Source of the DNA: Anaerofustis stercorihominis
GTDB lineage: Bacteria; Bacillota; Clostridia; Eubacteriales; Anaerofustaceae
Assembly: GCA_015058295.1 (NCBI GenBank)
Contig: SVCP01000003.1
Coordinates: 1,060 to 65,059 of the forward strand
Reading direction: 5' to 3'
Length of the DNA: 64,000 nucleotides
The notes under the pieces: generated by a model
The model's input: the letters and a program-made list of their open reading frames with translations, nothing else
Told to the model about the DNA's origin: nothing
Database searches by the model: none
Program-made: the position numbers and the translations under genes
Shown here: positions 9,553 through 18,270 of the stretch, piece after piece
Layout: each line of letters opens with the position of its first letter
Position numbering within the stretch: position 1 is the stretch's first letter

Positions 9553-10158
9553 ATGAAAAAGACGAAAATCAAAGCAATTTCGCTGATGATCTGCCTTCTT
9601 ATGGTGGTTGGCGTGGTTGTCGGCGGAACGGTTGCATTCCTCATGGATGCAAGCGATGAGGTTGAGAATACATTTACTCCTTCAGAAGTAACGACGGATG
9701 TTGTTGAAGATACAGATTCGTTTGAAAATGAAGGAATCAAGAAAGATGTTGTAATCAAAAACACAGGAGACACGGACGCATTCATCAGAGCAGCGATCGT
9801 TGTTACATGGCAGGATGAACAGGGCAATGTTTACGGACAGAAGCCGGTTCCGGGAACGGATTACGAAATCTTGCTGAATGTTGATACAAAAGACAAGGAA
9901 GATGATGACAATAATTCGTGGATTCTTGGAAATGACGGATTCTATTATCACAAGGAAGCGGTTGCAGGAAACAACGATGCAACAGAAGTTCTGATAAATT
10001 CCTGCACAAGCAAAAACACCGAACCGGATTCAAACTACAAACTTTGCGTTGAGATCCTTGGCAGCGGAATCCAGAGTGTTCCGGAGGAAGTTGTTGAGAA
10101 TGTATGGGGCGTAACTGTTGAAAATGGTGTAATTACAGTAGGAGGAGGTAATCAGTAA
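9553..10158 (+). CDS. SipW-dependent TasA/camelysin-like secreted protein 5
   Basis: MKKTKIKAISLMICLLMVVGVVVGGTVAFLMDASDEVENTFTPSEV. Confidence 0.85.
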   Translation: MKKTKIKAISLMICLLMVVGVVVGGTVAFLMDASDEVENTFTPSEVTTDVVEDTDSFENEGIKKDVVIKNTGDTDAFIRAAIVVTWQDEQGNVYGQKPVPGTDYEILLNVDTKDKEDDDNNSWILGNDGFYYHKEAVAGNNDATEVLINSCTSKNTEPDSNYKLCVEILGSGIQSVPEEVVENVWGVTVENGVITVGGGNQ

Positions 10159-11117
10159 TGAAAAATATTAGAAAGATCTCCTCAATTCTGATGGTTATGA
10201 TGCTGATACTCAGCATGGGAAGCGTTTTTGCGGCGGAATCAACGGTTACATTCAAGGGACTTGAAGAAGGATTTGTTTTCGCACCGGGAAGCGGATACAC
10301 GGACACGGATCTTTTCGACGGGTTCAAGAATGTTATGCCCGGTGACAAGCTGACGGAAGAGATAGTTGTTGTGAACGATACAGAGGACTGCGATTTTATC
10401 AATGTTTACATGAAAGCTGTCGCTCACGACGAAGAAGAAAACCCGCTGACATATGACGAAGCATATGAAAATCTTGACGGCAAAGATCAGGCGAAGGTTG
10501 AAGGCACAAGAGATGAAACTGTTGCGACAATGGAAGATTTCCTGGCGCAGTTGAGTCTTAAAGTTTACAACGGAGCTGAGCTTATCGAAGAAAGCGATCT
10601 TTCCGACTTTGTATATCTCGGAACGCTTGTGAACGGCGAAGATCTGAAACTTAATGTTGAGCTTGAAGTGCCGATCACGATGGGAAATGAGTATGCGAAC
10701 AGAGTCGGTGAAGTTGACTGGGTATTCCATGCGGAAGCGATACAGTTTGATACACTTACTGTAAAGAAAGTATGGGATGACGATAACAGCAAGGACAGAC
10801 CTGAATCAGTTAAAGTAAATCTTCTCGGTGACGGTGAAGTTGTTGAAACGGTAGTTCTCAGTGATGAAAATGACTGGACGTATACATGGGAAACACTCGA
10901 TGACAGATATACATGGAGTGTGGAAGAAGTCGTTCCGAAGGATTACAGTGTTTCATACAGAGTGAACGGTGAAGTTGTTACGATCACGAACACAACGACA
11001 CTCATCTTCACAGGACAGGTAGACTGGCCGGTATATGTTCTTGGAACACTTGGTGTAATGATGATGTTCCTGGGAATAATTATCATGAGAAAAAAGAAAG
11101 AGAATGAAAATGTCTAA
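10158..11117 (+). CDS. Cell-wall-anchored surface protein with Cna-B domain and LIFTGQVDWP sorting-like signal
   Basis: Signal peptide; TVKKVWDDDNSKDRPESVKVNLLGDGE Cna-B; C-term LIFTGQVDWPVYVLGTLGVMMMFLGIIIMRKKK. Confidence 0.82.
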   Translation: MKNIRKISSILMVMMLILSMGSVFAAESTVTFKGLEEGFVFAPGSGYTDTDLFDGFKNVMPGDKLTEEIVVVNDTEDCDFINVYMKAVAHDEEENPLTYDEAYENLDGKDQAKVEGTRDETVATMEDFLAQLSLKVYNGAELIEESDLSDFVYLGTLVNGEDLKLNVELEVPITMGNEYANRVGEVDWVFHAEAIQFDTLTVKKVWDDDNSKDRPESVKVNLLGDGEVVETVVLSDENDWTYTWETLDDRYTWSVEEVVPKDYSVSYRVNGEVVTITNTTTLIFTGQVDWPVYVLGTLGVMMMFLGIIIMRKKKENENV

Positions 11118-11694
11118 GAAAGCAGGCATTGCATTCATAATAACGGGGGCAGTGCTGATGATATCGGCACTGCTTCTTTGGTATTCGAATGTAGCGGAAG
11201 ATAATCGTGCGGCTGAGGAAGCCGGAAATGTAATGGAGATAATCCGCCCGATAATAACGGATAAGGTGGAAGAGGAGAAAGAGCTTTCTCCGGAGATGCC
11301 GGTAGTGAAGATAGGCAGTTACGGATATATAGGGTATCTGAAGATAGAAGCTATAGATCTGGAGCTTCCGGTAATAGACAGCTGGTCGTATACGAAGTTG
11401 GAGACGGCACCGTGCAGGCATTTCGGATCGTCGAGGACAGATGATCTTGTAATAGCAGGGCATGATTATAAGGCGCATTTCAAGTATCTGTATAAGATAC
11501 CCATCGGAAGCGAGGCGGTATTTACGGATATGGAGAATATACAGAACAGATATGTACTTGAGAAGATATCAAAGGTAAAGCCGGAGGATGTTGAGGCTGT
11601 ACAAAACAGCGGATATGATCTTGTGCTTTACACCTGTACACCGGGTGGTAAAACAAGGACCGTGGGGTTTTTCAATCGCATTCAACAGGATTAG
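11104..11694 (+). CDS. Sortase (class not assigned)
   Basis: N-terminal TM; IAGHDYKAHFKYL (catalytic His) and LVLYTCTPGGKTR (catalytic Cys/Arg). Confidence 0.88.
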   Translation: MKMSKKAGIAFIITGAVLMISALLLWYSNVAEDNRAAEEAGNVMEIIRPIITDKVEEEKELSPEMPVVKIGSYGYIGYLKIEAIDLELPVIDSWSYTKLETAPCRHFGSSRTDDLVIAGHDYKAHFKYLYKIPIGSEAVFTDMENIQNRYVLEKISKVKPEDVEAVQNSGYDLVLYTCTPGGKTRTVGFFNRIQQD

Positions 11695-11732
11695 GTATCT
11701 GTCAAAGCAAAAATTAAATATCAAAAAATTAA

Positions 11733-11772
11733 TAGGGCATAGGCTTTTGCGGTGATATGCCCTTTTTTTTAT
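11733..11772 (+). terminator. Intrinsic terminator closing the surface-protein locus
   Basis: agggcata...tatgccct followed by T8. Confidence 0.85.
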
Positions 11773-12016
11773 AACATAATTTCACAATAAAATTGAAAAA
11801 ATCACACGTTTATTTTATATGCGGGGTGAATATGTCCCGCGCATTGAGTGTATGTTTTAATATATAATAGTTATAAAAATAATAATTTATATTGCAAAAA
11901 ATATCCCCCGGAGGGGCTTGCGGGCAGTTTTTTCTCCTGTTAGAATGAAACCATAGAAATTGAGTAAAGACTTTACCTTCAATCGTAAATACAAGATCAG
12001 GTCAGGGAGGAATAAA

Positions 12017-12385
12017 ATGAAAGTTTTTTTTCACGAAGGTCATCACGATTCCGACGGAAACCATGACCACAAACATGTACATACCCATACTCATGATGGG
12101 CTTACTCACACGCATGAGCATGCGCACGAACATTCTCATGATGGAGAGGAACATGTGCATGAAGAATTGAATCTTCATGACAGCAGCAAAGAGATGAAAA
12201 CCCTTAATGCACTTATTGGTCACTGGATCCTGCACGGAGAGGAACATTCAGTATCATATAAAGAGTGGGCAGATAAAGCTAAAACGCATGGATATGAGGA
12301 TGCTGCAGATGCAATAAATGAAGCAGTTGAGCTTCTGGAAAAGGCAAATGAAGCATTCAGAAAAGCTATCTCGTTTATGAGATGA
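12017..12385 (+). CDS. Small His-rich putative metal-binding protein
   Basis: HEGHHDSDGNHDHKHVHTHTHDGLTHTHEHAHEHSHDGEEHVHEE; RBS gggagg before ATG 12017. Confidence 0.8.
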   Translation: MKVFFHEGHHDSDGNHDHKHVHTHTHDGLTHTHEHAHEHSHDGEEHVHEELNLHDSSKEMKTLNALIGHWILHGEEHSVSYKEWADKAKTHGYEDAADAINEAVELLEKANEAFRKAISFMR

Positions 12386-12399
12386 ACAGGAGGGACAAA

Positions 12400-13995
12400 A
12401 TGAAAAGATATAAAAAATTAATCTGCATAATGCTTTGTGCAGTGATGATGATCGGAGCATTTACAGGTTGCTCCGGAAAAGACGAAAAGAATGGAATCGT
12501 GGTTTCTGCAGGAACAACATTGTTCGATGACAGCCTCGATCCCATAAAAGGTGGTATGTATTACGGATATCCGTTTGTAAACGAAGCTCTTCTGAAAGCA
12601 GCTCCGGATTCAGAATATGTGGGATGTCTTGCAACTGACTGGGAAATGGTGGATGCAACTACATATAAGTTCACACTTCGTGAAGGCGTAAAATTCAGCA
12701 ACGGAACAGACTTTACGGCAGAAGACGTAGTATTCACATATGAAACTGTAATGAATAATCAGGCGCTAAATCAGAACGTTGATCTTTCAAGCCTTGAAAG
12801 TGTTACGGCAAACGGAGACTATGAAGTAATATTCAAGCTTAATAAGCCCTATTCACCGTTCTTTGATGCGACAGCAATGCTTCAGATAGTTCCGTCTGAC
12901 AGCTATGATGCAACACTTTTCGATACTATGCCCATCGGAACAGGTGCATACAAGGTAGTTCAGTACGACACAAATCAGCAGATCATTCTTGAGGCAAACG
13001 AAAATTACTGGGGAGAAGCTCCGGACATCGAAAGAGTAACTCTCGTATATATGGACGAATCAGCAGCATTCGCTGCAGCAAAGTCCGGCAATCTTGATAT
13101 CGTAATGGTAAGTGTAAGTTATGCCGACGAAAAGATCGAAGGCATGAAATATGTGGAATTTGACACAATGGACGTAAGAAACATTTCAATGCCCACAGGT
13201 CCTGTACGTACAGTAACAAACCCGAGAAACGGTGAAGAAATTACTGTAGGTAACGATGTAACAAGCGATATTAACGTCCGTAAGGCTCTTGCAATCGGCA
13301 TTGACCGTGAAACTGTAATTAAAAACTGCTTCAACGGAGTAGGTCGTCCCACAGTAAATTATACGGAAAATCTTGTCTGGACAAGTAAAAACGGATACGA
13401 AGACAACCGTAAAGAAGAAGCAAAACAGATTCTCACAGATGCCGGTTGGACAGATACGGACGGAGACGGAATCCGCGAAAAGAACGGCGTAAAGTGTGCA
13501 TTTGATGTATACGCAACAAGCGGAGATGATGACCGTTACCGCCTTGTATCCGCAGTTGCAGTTGAAGCAAAAGAACTCGGTATTGAAATCACGGCAAAAA
13601 CAGCAACATGGGGAGAAATTGAAGTTCTTCAGTATACACAGGGTGTTATCTGGGGGTGGGGACAGTTCTCTCCGACAGTAATCAGATCCCTTTACCACTC
13701 AGACACATTCCTTGTGGGAACATACGATAACGTAGGCGGATATGACAATCCTCAAGTAGATGCTCTTATTGATGCGGCGATCACTGCTGAAAGCCGTGAA
13801 GAGGCAACTCAGAACTGGATCAAAGCACAGGATATTGCAAATGCAGATTATCCGTATCTTTATACGGTAAACATCAGACACGGTTTCTTCATCAGCGATA
13901 AGGTCGATGTGTCTATGGATACGCAGATTCCGCATCCCCACGGACACGGTGCTCCCATTATCAACAATATGGCCGACTGGAGCTGGAAACAATAA
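12400..13995 (+). CDS. ABC transporter substrate-binding lipoprotein, SBP_bac_5 (nickel/dipeptide) family
   Basis: Lipobox GAFTGCSG; LREGVKFSNGTDFTAEDVVFTYE; His-containing C-term IPHPHGHGAP. Confidence 0.9.
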   Translation: MKRYKKLICIMLCAVMMIGAFTGCSGKDEKNGIVVSAGTTLFDDSLDPIKGGMYYGYPFVNEALLKAAPDSEYVGCLATDWEMVDATTYKFTLREGVKFSNGTDFTAEDVVFTYETVMNNQALNQNVDLSSLESVTANGDYEVIFKLNKPYSPFFDATAMLQIVPSDSYDATLFDTMPIGTGAYKVVQYDTNQQIILEANENYWGEAPDIERVTLVYMDESAAFAAAKSGNLDIVMVSVSYADEKIEGMKYVEFDTMDVRNISMPTGPVRTVTNPRNGEEITVGNDVTSDINVRKALAIGIDRETVIKNCFNGVGRPTVNYTENLVWTSKNGYEDNRKEEAKQILTDAGWTDTDGDGIREKNGVKCAFDVYATSGDDDRYRLVSAVAVEAKELGIEITAKTATWGEIEVLQYTQGVIWGWGQFSPTVIRSLYHSDTFLVGTYDNVGGYDNPQVDALIDAAITAESREEATQNWIKAQDIANADYPYLYTVNIRHGFFISDKVDVSMDTQIPHPHGHGAPIINNMADWSWKQ

Positions 13996-14036
13996 ATATC
14001 GGGCTTTCAGTGTCTGAAAATAATAATTCGACTAAA

Positions 14037-14072
14037 ACAAGAAACACCGCTTTTGTTTTGCGGTGCTTCTTA
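14037..14072 (+). other. Intercistronic stem-loop between binding protein and permease
   Basis: aagaaacaccgc-ttttgtttt-gcggtgcttctt. Confidence 0.7.
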
Positions 14073-14095
14073 AGTTAAGGAGATGCTGTAAAAAC

Positions 14096-15106
14096 ATGAA
14101 CAAAAGAATTAAAAACGCAATTTTTGAGAGCGTGCGGATGATACTCCTTCTCATAGCTGTAAGTATCATAGCATTTCTTCTCATAATAAACTCCCCCATA
14201 GATCCCCTCACATCATATGTGGGCCCGGAATCTACGCTTTCCCAGGAAGCAAGGGAAGAGATCGCCGAACATTGGGGACTGTATGATACACCTGCAGAGA
14301 GATTTTTCAGCTGGGTAGGAAATATCCTCAAAGGAGACTGGGGAGATTCAATAACATACAAACGCCCTGTAAAAGATGTCATTTCAGAAAGATTCGGCTA
14401 TTCCTTCGGTCTGATGGCGTGTACATGGGTAATATCCGGGGTACTTGGTTTTATCGTCGGGATAATCTGCGGAATGAGGGAAGGCGGATGGTTTGACAGG
14501 TTGATGAAATCATTCTGCCTTATGGTAAAATCCGCTCCGACGTTCTGGATAGGGCTGTTGTTTCTCGTGATATTTGCCGTTGAGCTGAAGTTATTCCCTA
14601 TCGGCATGGCAGTCCCTCTCGGAAAGCCTGCGAGTGAAGTTACATTCTTTGACAGACTTTATCACATGGCACTTCCCGTAATTACGCTTTCTGTAATAAG
14701 CATGAGCGATATTATGCTTTATACAAGGCAGAAACTTATTGAGATAATAAACAGCGATTTTATCCTGTATGCAAGGGCGAGAGGTGAAAACGAAAAACAG
14801 ATAGTAATGCGTCATGTTATGAGAAATATTGCGCTTCCGGCAATCACCGTTCAGTTTGCTTCCTTCAGCGAACTCTTTGGTGGTATGGCACTTGCGGAAA
14901 ACGTATTTTCATATCCGGGCATCGGTACCGCAACAACAGCTGCGGCTATAAATGCAGATGTGCCCTTACTTTTAGGCATAGCCGTATGCAGCGCGGTATT
15001 CGTATTTGCCGGAAACTTAATGGCGAATATCCTTTACGGAGTATTTGACCCGAGAATAAAGGAGGGTGTAGTAACATATGAGCACACACACGCACACTCA
15101 CACTGA
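14096..15106 (+). CDS. ABC permease (DppB/NikB-like) with C-terminal HTHAHSH
   Basis: BPD_transp_1-type sequence ILYARARGENEKQIVMRHVMRNIALPAITV; C-term YEHTHAHSH. Confidence 0.9.
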   Translation: MNKRIKNAIFESVRMILLLIAVSIIAFLLIINSPIDPLTSYVGPESTLSQEAREEIAEHWGLYDTPAERFFSWVGNILKGDWGDSITYKRPVKDVISERFGYSFGLMACTWVISGVLGFIVGIICGMREGGWFDRLMKSFCLMVKSAPTFWIGLLFLVIFAVELKLFPIGMAVPLGKPASEVTFFDRLYHMALPVITLSVISMSDIMLYTRQKLIEIINSDFILYARARGENEKQIVMRHVMRNIALPAITVQFASFSELFGGMALAENVFSYPGIGTATTAAAINADVPLLLGIAVCSAVFVFAGNLMANILYGVFDPRIKEGVVTYEHTHAHSH

Positions 15107-15953
15107 TGATAATACAAAAAAAGAAAAGCGCTTCGAATTCAACAGACGCAGCTTTGTCAGCATAATGGTGGTATTTGCCATTGTTTATCTTGTGGGCATT
15201 GGGCTGTGGGGGCTTATAATGCCTGAGGAAGCGTATGCTGTTGATTATGGCGCAAAGTTCGTCTCTCCGGAGATTTCTCATCCTTTCGGTACGGACTTTA
15301 TGGGCAGGGATATGTTCAGCCGCTGTATAAAGGCTCTTTCAAACAGTCTTATTATCGGTGTGCTTGCGTCAATATTTTCTTCGTTTATAGCACTGTTTAT
15401 GGGTGTTTCTTCTGCAGTATTCGGCGGATGGGTGGATAAGTTCGTAAACTGGTGCGTTGATTTGTGTCAGGGGCTTCCGCATCTTGTCCTTCTGATACTC
15501 ATATCATTTATGCTGGGAAAAGGCGTGAAAGGCGTTACACTGGCTGTAATATTCACTCACTGGCCGAGCCTTACCCGTATAGTAAGGGCAGAAGTAATGC
15601 AGGTACGTTCTTCACAGTATGTGCAGGCGGCATATAAAATGGGGAAAACAAAGTGGCAGGTAGCATTCGGTCATATTCTTCCGCATGTTATTCCTTCGTA
15701 CATTATCGGGCTTATACTTTTGTTCCCGCACGCTATAATGCATGAAGCAAGTGTTACTTTCCTCGGTTTCGGGCTTCCGAAAGAAATGCCGGCAATAGGC
15801 GTTATCCTTTCCGAGTCAATGGATTATCTCGCCACGGGGAAATGGTGGCTTGCAGTATTCCCGGGGCTTATGCTTCTCGTTGCGGTAATGCTCTTTGATG
15901 TGATCGGAGACAATCTGAAAAAACTCTGGAACCCGGAAAGCGGAAATGAATAG
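15078..15953 (+). CDS. ABC permease (DppC/NikC-like) with N-terminal HTHTHT
   Basis: N-term MSTHTHTHTDD; EVMQVRSSQYVQAAYKMGKTKWQVAFGHILPHVIP. Confidence 0.9.
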   Translation: MSTHTHTHTDDNTKKEKRFEFNRRSFVSIMVVFAIVYLVGIGLWGLIMPEEAYAVDYGAKFVSPEISHPFGTDFMGRDMFSRCIKALSNSLIIGVLASIFSSFIALFMGVSSAVFGGWVDKFVNWCVDLCQGLPHLVLLILISFMLGKGVKGVTLAVIFTHWPSLTRIVRAEVMQVRSSQYVQAAYKMGKTKWQVAFGHILPHVIPSYIIGLILLFPHAIMHEASVTFLGFGLPKEMPAIGVILSESMDYLATGKWWLAVFPGLMLLVAVMLFDVIGDNLKKLWNPESGNE

Positions 15954-15962
15954 GAGCAGTTT

Positions 15963-16889
15963 ATGACAGAAAAAAGAACGATATTAAGTGTAGAAGATCT
16001 GACTGTTGCGTTTAATATGTACCGGAAGGGCGGATTCAAAAAAACGGACCTTGAAGTTATTCATCAGCTTTCCATAGATGTGAAGGAAGGCGAGATCGTG
16101 GCCGTTGTAGGCTCAAGCGGAAGCGGAAAGAGCATTCTTGCGCACAGTGTCCTTCATATCCTTCCGAAAAACGCAAAAGTCGGAGGAAAGATAACTTTTG
16201 ACGGAAAAGAACTTGATGAAAAGTATTGCAGGGAGCTTCTTGGAAAAGATATAGCGTTTATTCCCCAGTCAGTGGATTATCTGGATCCGCTTATGCATGT
16301 TGACAAGCAGGTCATCGGTGTATATGGGACAAAAGAAAGACAGAGAGAAGTTTTCAACCGCTATCAGCTTGACGAAAGAGTGGATAAACTCTATCCGTTT
16401 CAGCTTTCGGGAGGTATGGCCAGAAGAGTGCTTATTTCTTCTGCGGTAATGGAACATCCGAAGCTTATTATTGCAGATGAGCCTACTCCGGGGCTGAATG
16501 TTGAAATGGCAATGGAAACGTTGAATCATTTCAGGGAGCTTGCGGATAAAGGTACGGCTGTACTTATGATAACTCACGACATTGACCTTGCGTTTGAGGT
16601 TGCGGACAGGATCGCAGTGTTTTACGCAGGGACAGTTGTGGAGATCGCTCCCACACTTGATTTTATTATGGGAAGGGGATTCCTCAGGCATCCATACAGC
16701 ATGGCGTTTGTTGATGCTCTTCCTCAGAAAGGATTCAAGCCTATTGACGGAAAACAGCCTTATGCAGGCGATCTTCCGAGTGGGTGTCTGTTTGCTGACA
16801 GATGTCCGCTGAGAGATGATGCTTGTGCAGGTGAAATAGAAATGAGAGATGTCCGTGGCGGAAAGGTAAGGTGTGTCCATGCAACTTAA
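15963..16889 (+). CDS. ABC ATP-binding protein (DppD/NikD-like)
   Basis: GSSGSGKS Walker A, LSGGMARRV signature, LIIADEPT Walker B; oligopeptide/nickel-type C-terminus (RHPYSMAFVDALP, CLFADRCP). Confidence 0.92.
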   Translation: MTEKRTILSVEDLTVAFNMYRKGGFKKTDLEVIHQLSIDVKEGEIVAVVGSSGSGKSILAHSVLHILPKNAKVGGKITFDGKELDEKYCRELLGKDIAFIPQSVDYLDPLMHVDKQVIGVYGTKERQREVFNRYQLDERVDKLYPFQLSGGMARRVLISSAVMEHPKLIIADEPTPGLNVEMAMETLNHFRELADKGTAVLMITHDIDLAFEVADRIAVFYAGTVVEIAPTLDFIMGRGFLRHPYSMAFVDALPQKGFKPIDGKQPYAGDLPSGCLFADRCPLRDDACAGEIEMRDVRGGKVRCVHAT

Positions 16890-17559
16890 AGCAGAAAATA
16901 TCAGTTTCGGTTATACGGAAAAATCCCCCCTTATACTTGATAACATATCCCTCACCGTAGAGAGCGGAGAGAGAGTAGGAATCGTAGCTCCGTCGGGATA
17001 CGGAAAAAGTACCCTTGCGAAGATCCTTGCAGGATACCGTATGCCCACATCGGGACAGGTGCTTCTTGACGGAAAGCCCCTTCCGAAGAGCGGATATTGC
17101 CCTGTTCAGATGATATATCAGCATCCGGAGCAGGCTGTAAACCCCCGCTGGAAAATGGATAAGATACTAAGGGAGTCCTGGGAACCTGACGAAGAAATAC
17201 TCAGAAAAATGGGAATAGAAGATTCATGGATGAGCCGTTGGCCGTCGGAACTTTCCGGAGGTGAGCTGCAGAGATTCTGTATCGCAAGAGTTCTCGGTCC
17301 CGAAACAAAATTCCTCATTTGTGATGAGATAACCACAATGCTTGATGTTATCACTCAGGCACAGATATGGCATCTTCTTTTGGAGATTTCAGAAGAGAGG
17401 AATATGGGTATGATAATAATCACGCATAATTCTGCCCTTGCAAAAAGGGTATGTACGAGAATTGTTGACCTTACAAAGATTAATAATGTTCACTCACATA
17501 CCCACACTCATTTTCATGACCATGAGCATGGTGATGAAGAGGGCCATACACATCATTAG
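16879..17559 (+). CDS. ABC ATP-binding protein (DppF/NikE-like) with His-rich C-terminus
   Basis: APSGYGKST, LSGGELQRF, LICDEI; C-term HSHTHTHFHDHEHGDEEGHTHH. Start uncertain (16873 GTG or 16879 ATG). Confidence 0.9.
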   Translation: MQLKAENISFGYTEKSPLILDNISLTVESGERVGIVAPSGYGKSTLAKILAGYRMPTSGQVLLDGKPLPKSGYCPVQMIYQHPEQAVNPRWKMDKILRESWEPDEEILRKMGIEDSWMSRWPSELSGGELQRFCIARVLGPETKFLICDEITTMLDVITQAQIWHLLLEISEERNMGMIIITHNSALAKRVCTRIVDLTKINNVHSHTHTHFHDHEHGDEEGHTHH

Positions 17560-17561
17560 GC

Positions 17562-17640
17562 AATGCTTGTCTGAATCATCATATACGTGATTGTTTTCTT
17601 GCCGTATGTGAACGATCAGTGGTGTTATAATAAGTTTATC
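17562..17640. repeat. Post-stop-codon dispersed repeat (TGCTTGTCTGAAT...), long copy
   Basis: Shares tgctYgtctgaatcRYcatatacgKgattgttttYttgccgt with 47604-47650. Confidence 0.75.
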
Positions 17641-17672
17641 AGGACAATCCGAAAGGGTTGTCTTTTTTATTT

Positions 17673-17755
17673 CGCGGAAATTACAGTTTTTTTTACAGAG
17701 GCGCGGAATTTACAGATGCTCTTATGAATACATGCAACGCGAAATTTACAGCTTC
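17673..17755 (+). repeat. Three imperfect direct repeats cgcggaaatttacag upstream of merR-type gene
   Basis: cgcggaaattacag, gcgcggaatttacag, cgcgaaatttacag. Confidence 0.65.
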
Positions 17756-17786
17756 TTTTCAGGAAGTGTTTTGTCGGAGAAAAATG

Positions 17787-17816
17787 TTGACTGCACGCTG
17801 CGTGCAGTTTTACTCT
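17787..17816 (+). promoter_or_regulatory. Candidate MerR-type promoter/operator
   Basis: ttgact, spacer containing the palindrome ctgcacgc-t-gcgtgcag, then tactct. Confidence 0.55.
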
Positions 17817-17834
17817 GACAGAAAGGAGACGTTG

Positions 17835-18164
17835 ATGGAGGAGCTGTTATTGCGTGAAATCTGCGAAATGAGCGGTGTTTCGAGGCGTGCGGTGCAGGGC
17901 TACGAAAAAATGGGGCTTGTGTCTTCATGCGGAAAAAACAAGATGGGACATCTGCTTTATGACAAAAAAGCACAGCAGAAAATATTGCAGATAAAACAAT
18001 TTCAGGAGATGGGCTTTACGCTCAGGGAAATAAAACATATTTATGAGGCTCCCAAAACGGAGCTGAGGATAATACTGAAAAAACGCCTTGATGAACTGAA
18101 GAAGAAATCCGGCAAAATTGATGAACTGATAGTTTTGCTGGAAAAACTGATGGAACAATTATAA
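17835..18164 (+). CDS. MerR-family transcriptional regulator
   Basis: LLLREICEMSGVSRRAVQGYEKMGLV; start 17835 after gaaaggag RBS. Confidence 0.85.
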   Translation: MEELLLREICEMSGVSRRAVQGYEKMGLVSSCGKNKMGHLLYDKKAQQKILQIKQFQEMGFTLREIKHIYEAPKTELRIILKKRLDELKKKSGKIDELIVLLEKLMEQL

Positions 18165-18232
18165 AATACGCGACAAGGCACTTCCATCTTCCCATACATA
18201 AATAATTATCAGTATAAAAATTGAAATGAACA

Positions 18233-18264
18233 GAAACAGCAAGGGATAAACCCTTGCTGTTGTT
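18233..18264. terminator. Bidirectional terminator
   Basis: aacagcaaggg-ataaa-cccttgctgtt with flanking A/T runs between convergent genes. Confidence 0.85.
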
Positions 18265-18270
18265 TTTATA

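Noticed and set aside
11780-12010. Possible metal or cobalamin riboswitch upstream of the His-rich operon
   Set aside because: AT-rich leader contains gggcttgcgggcag-like pieces, but I could not align it to the NiCo or cobalamin core. A covariance-model scan would decide.
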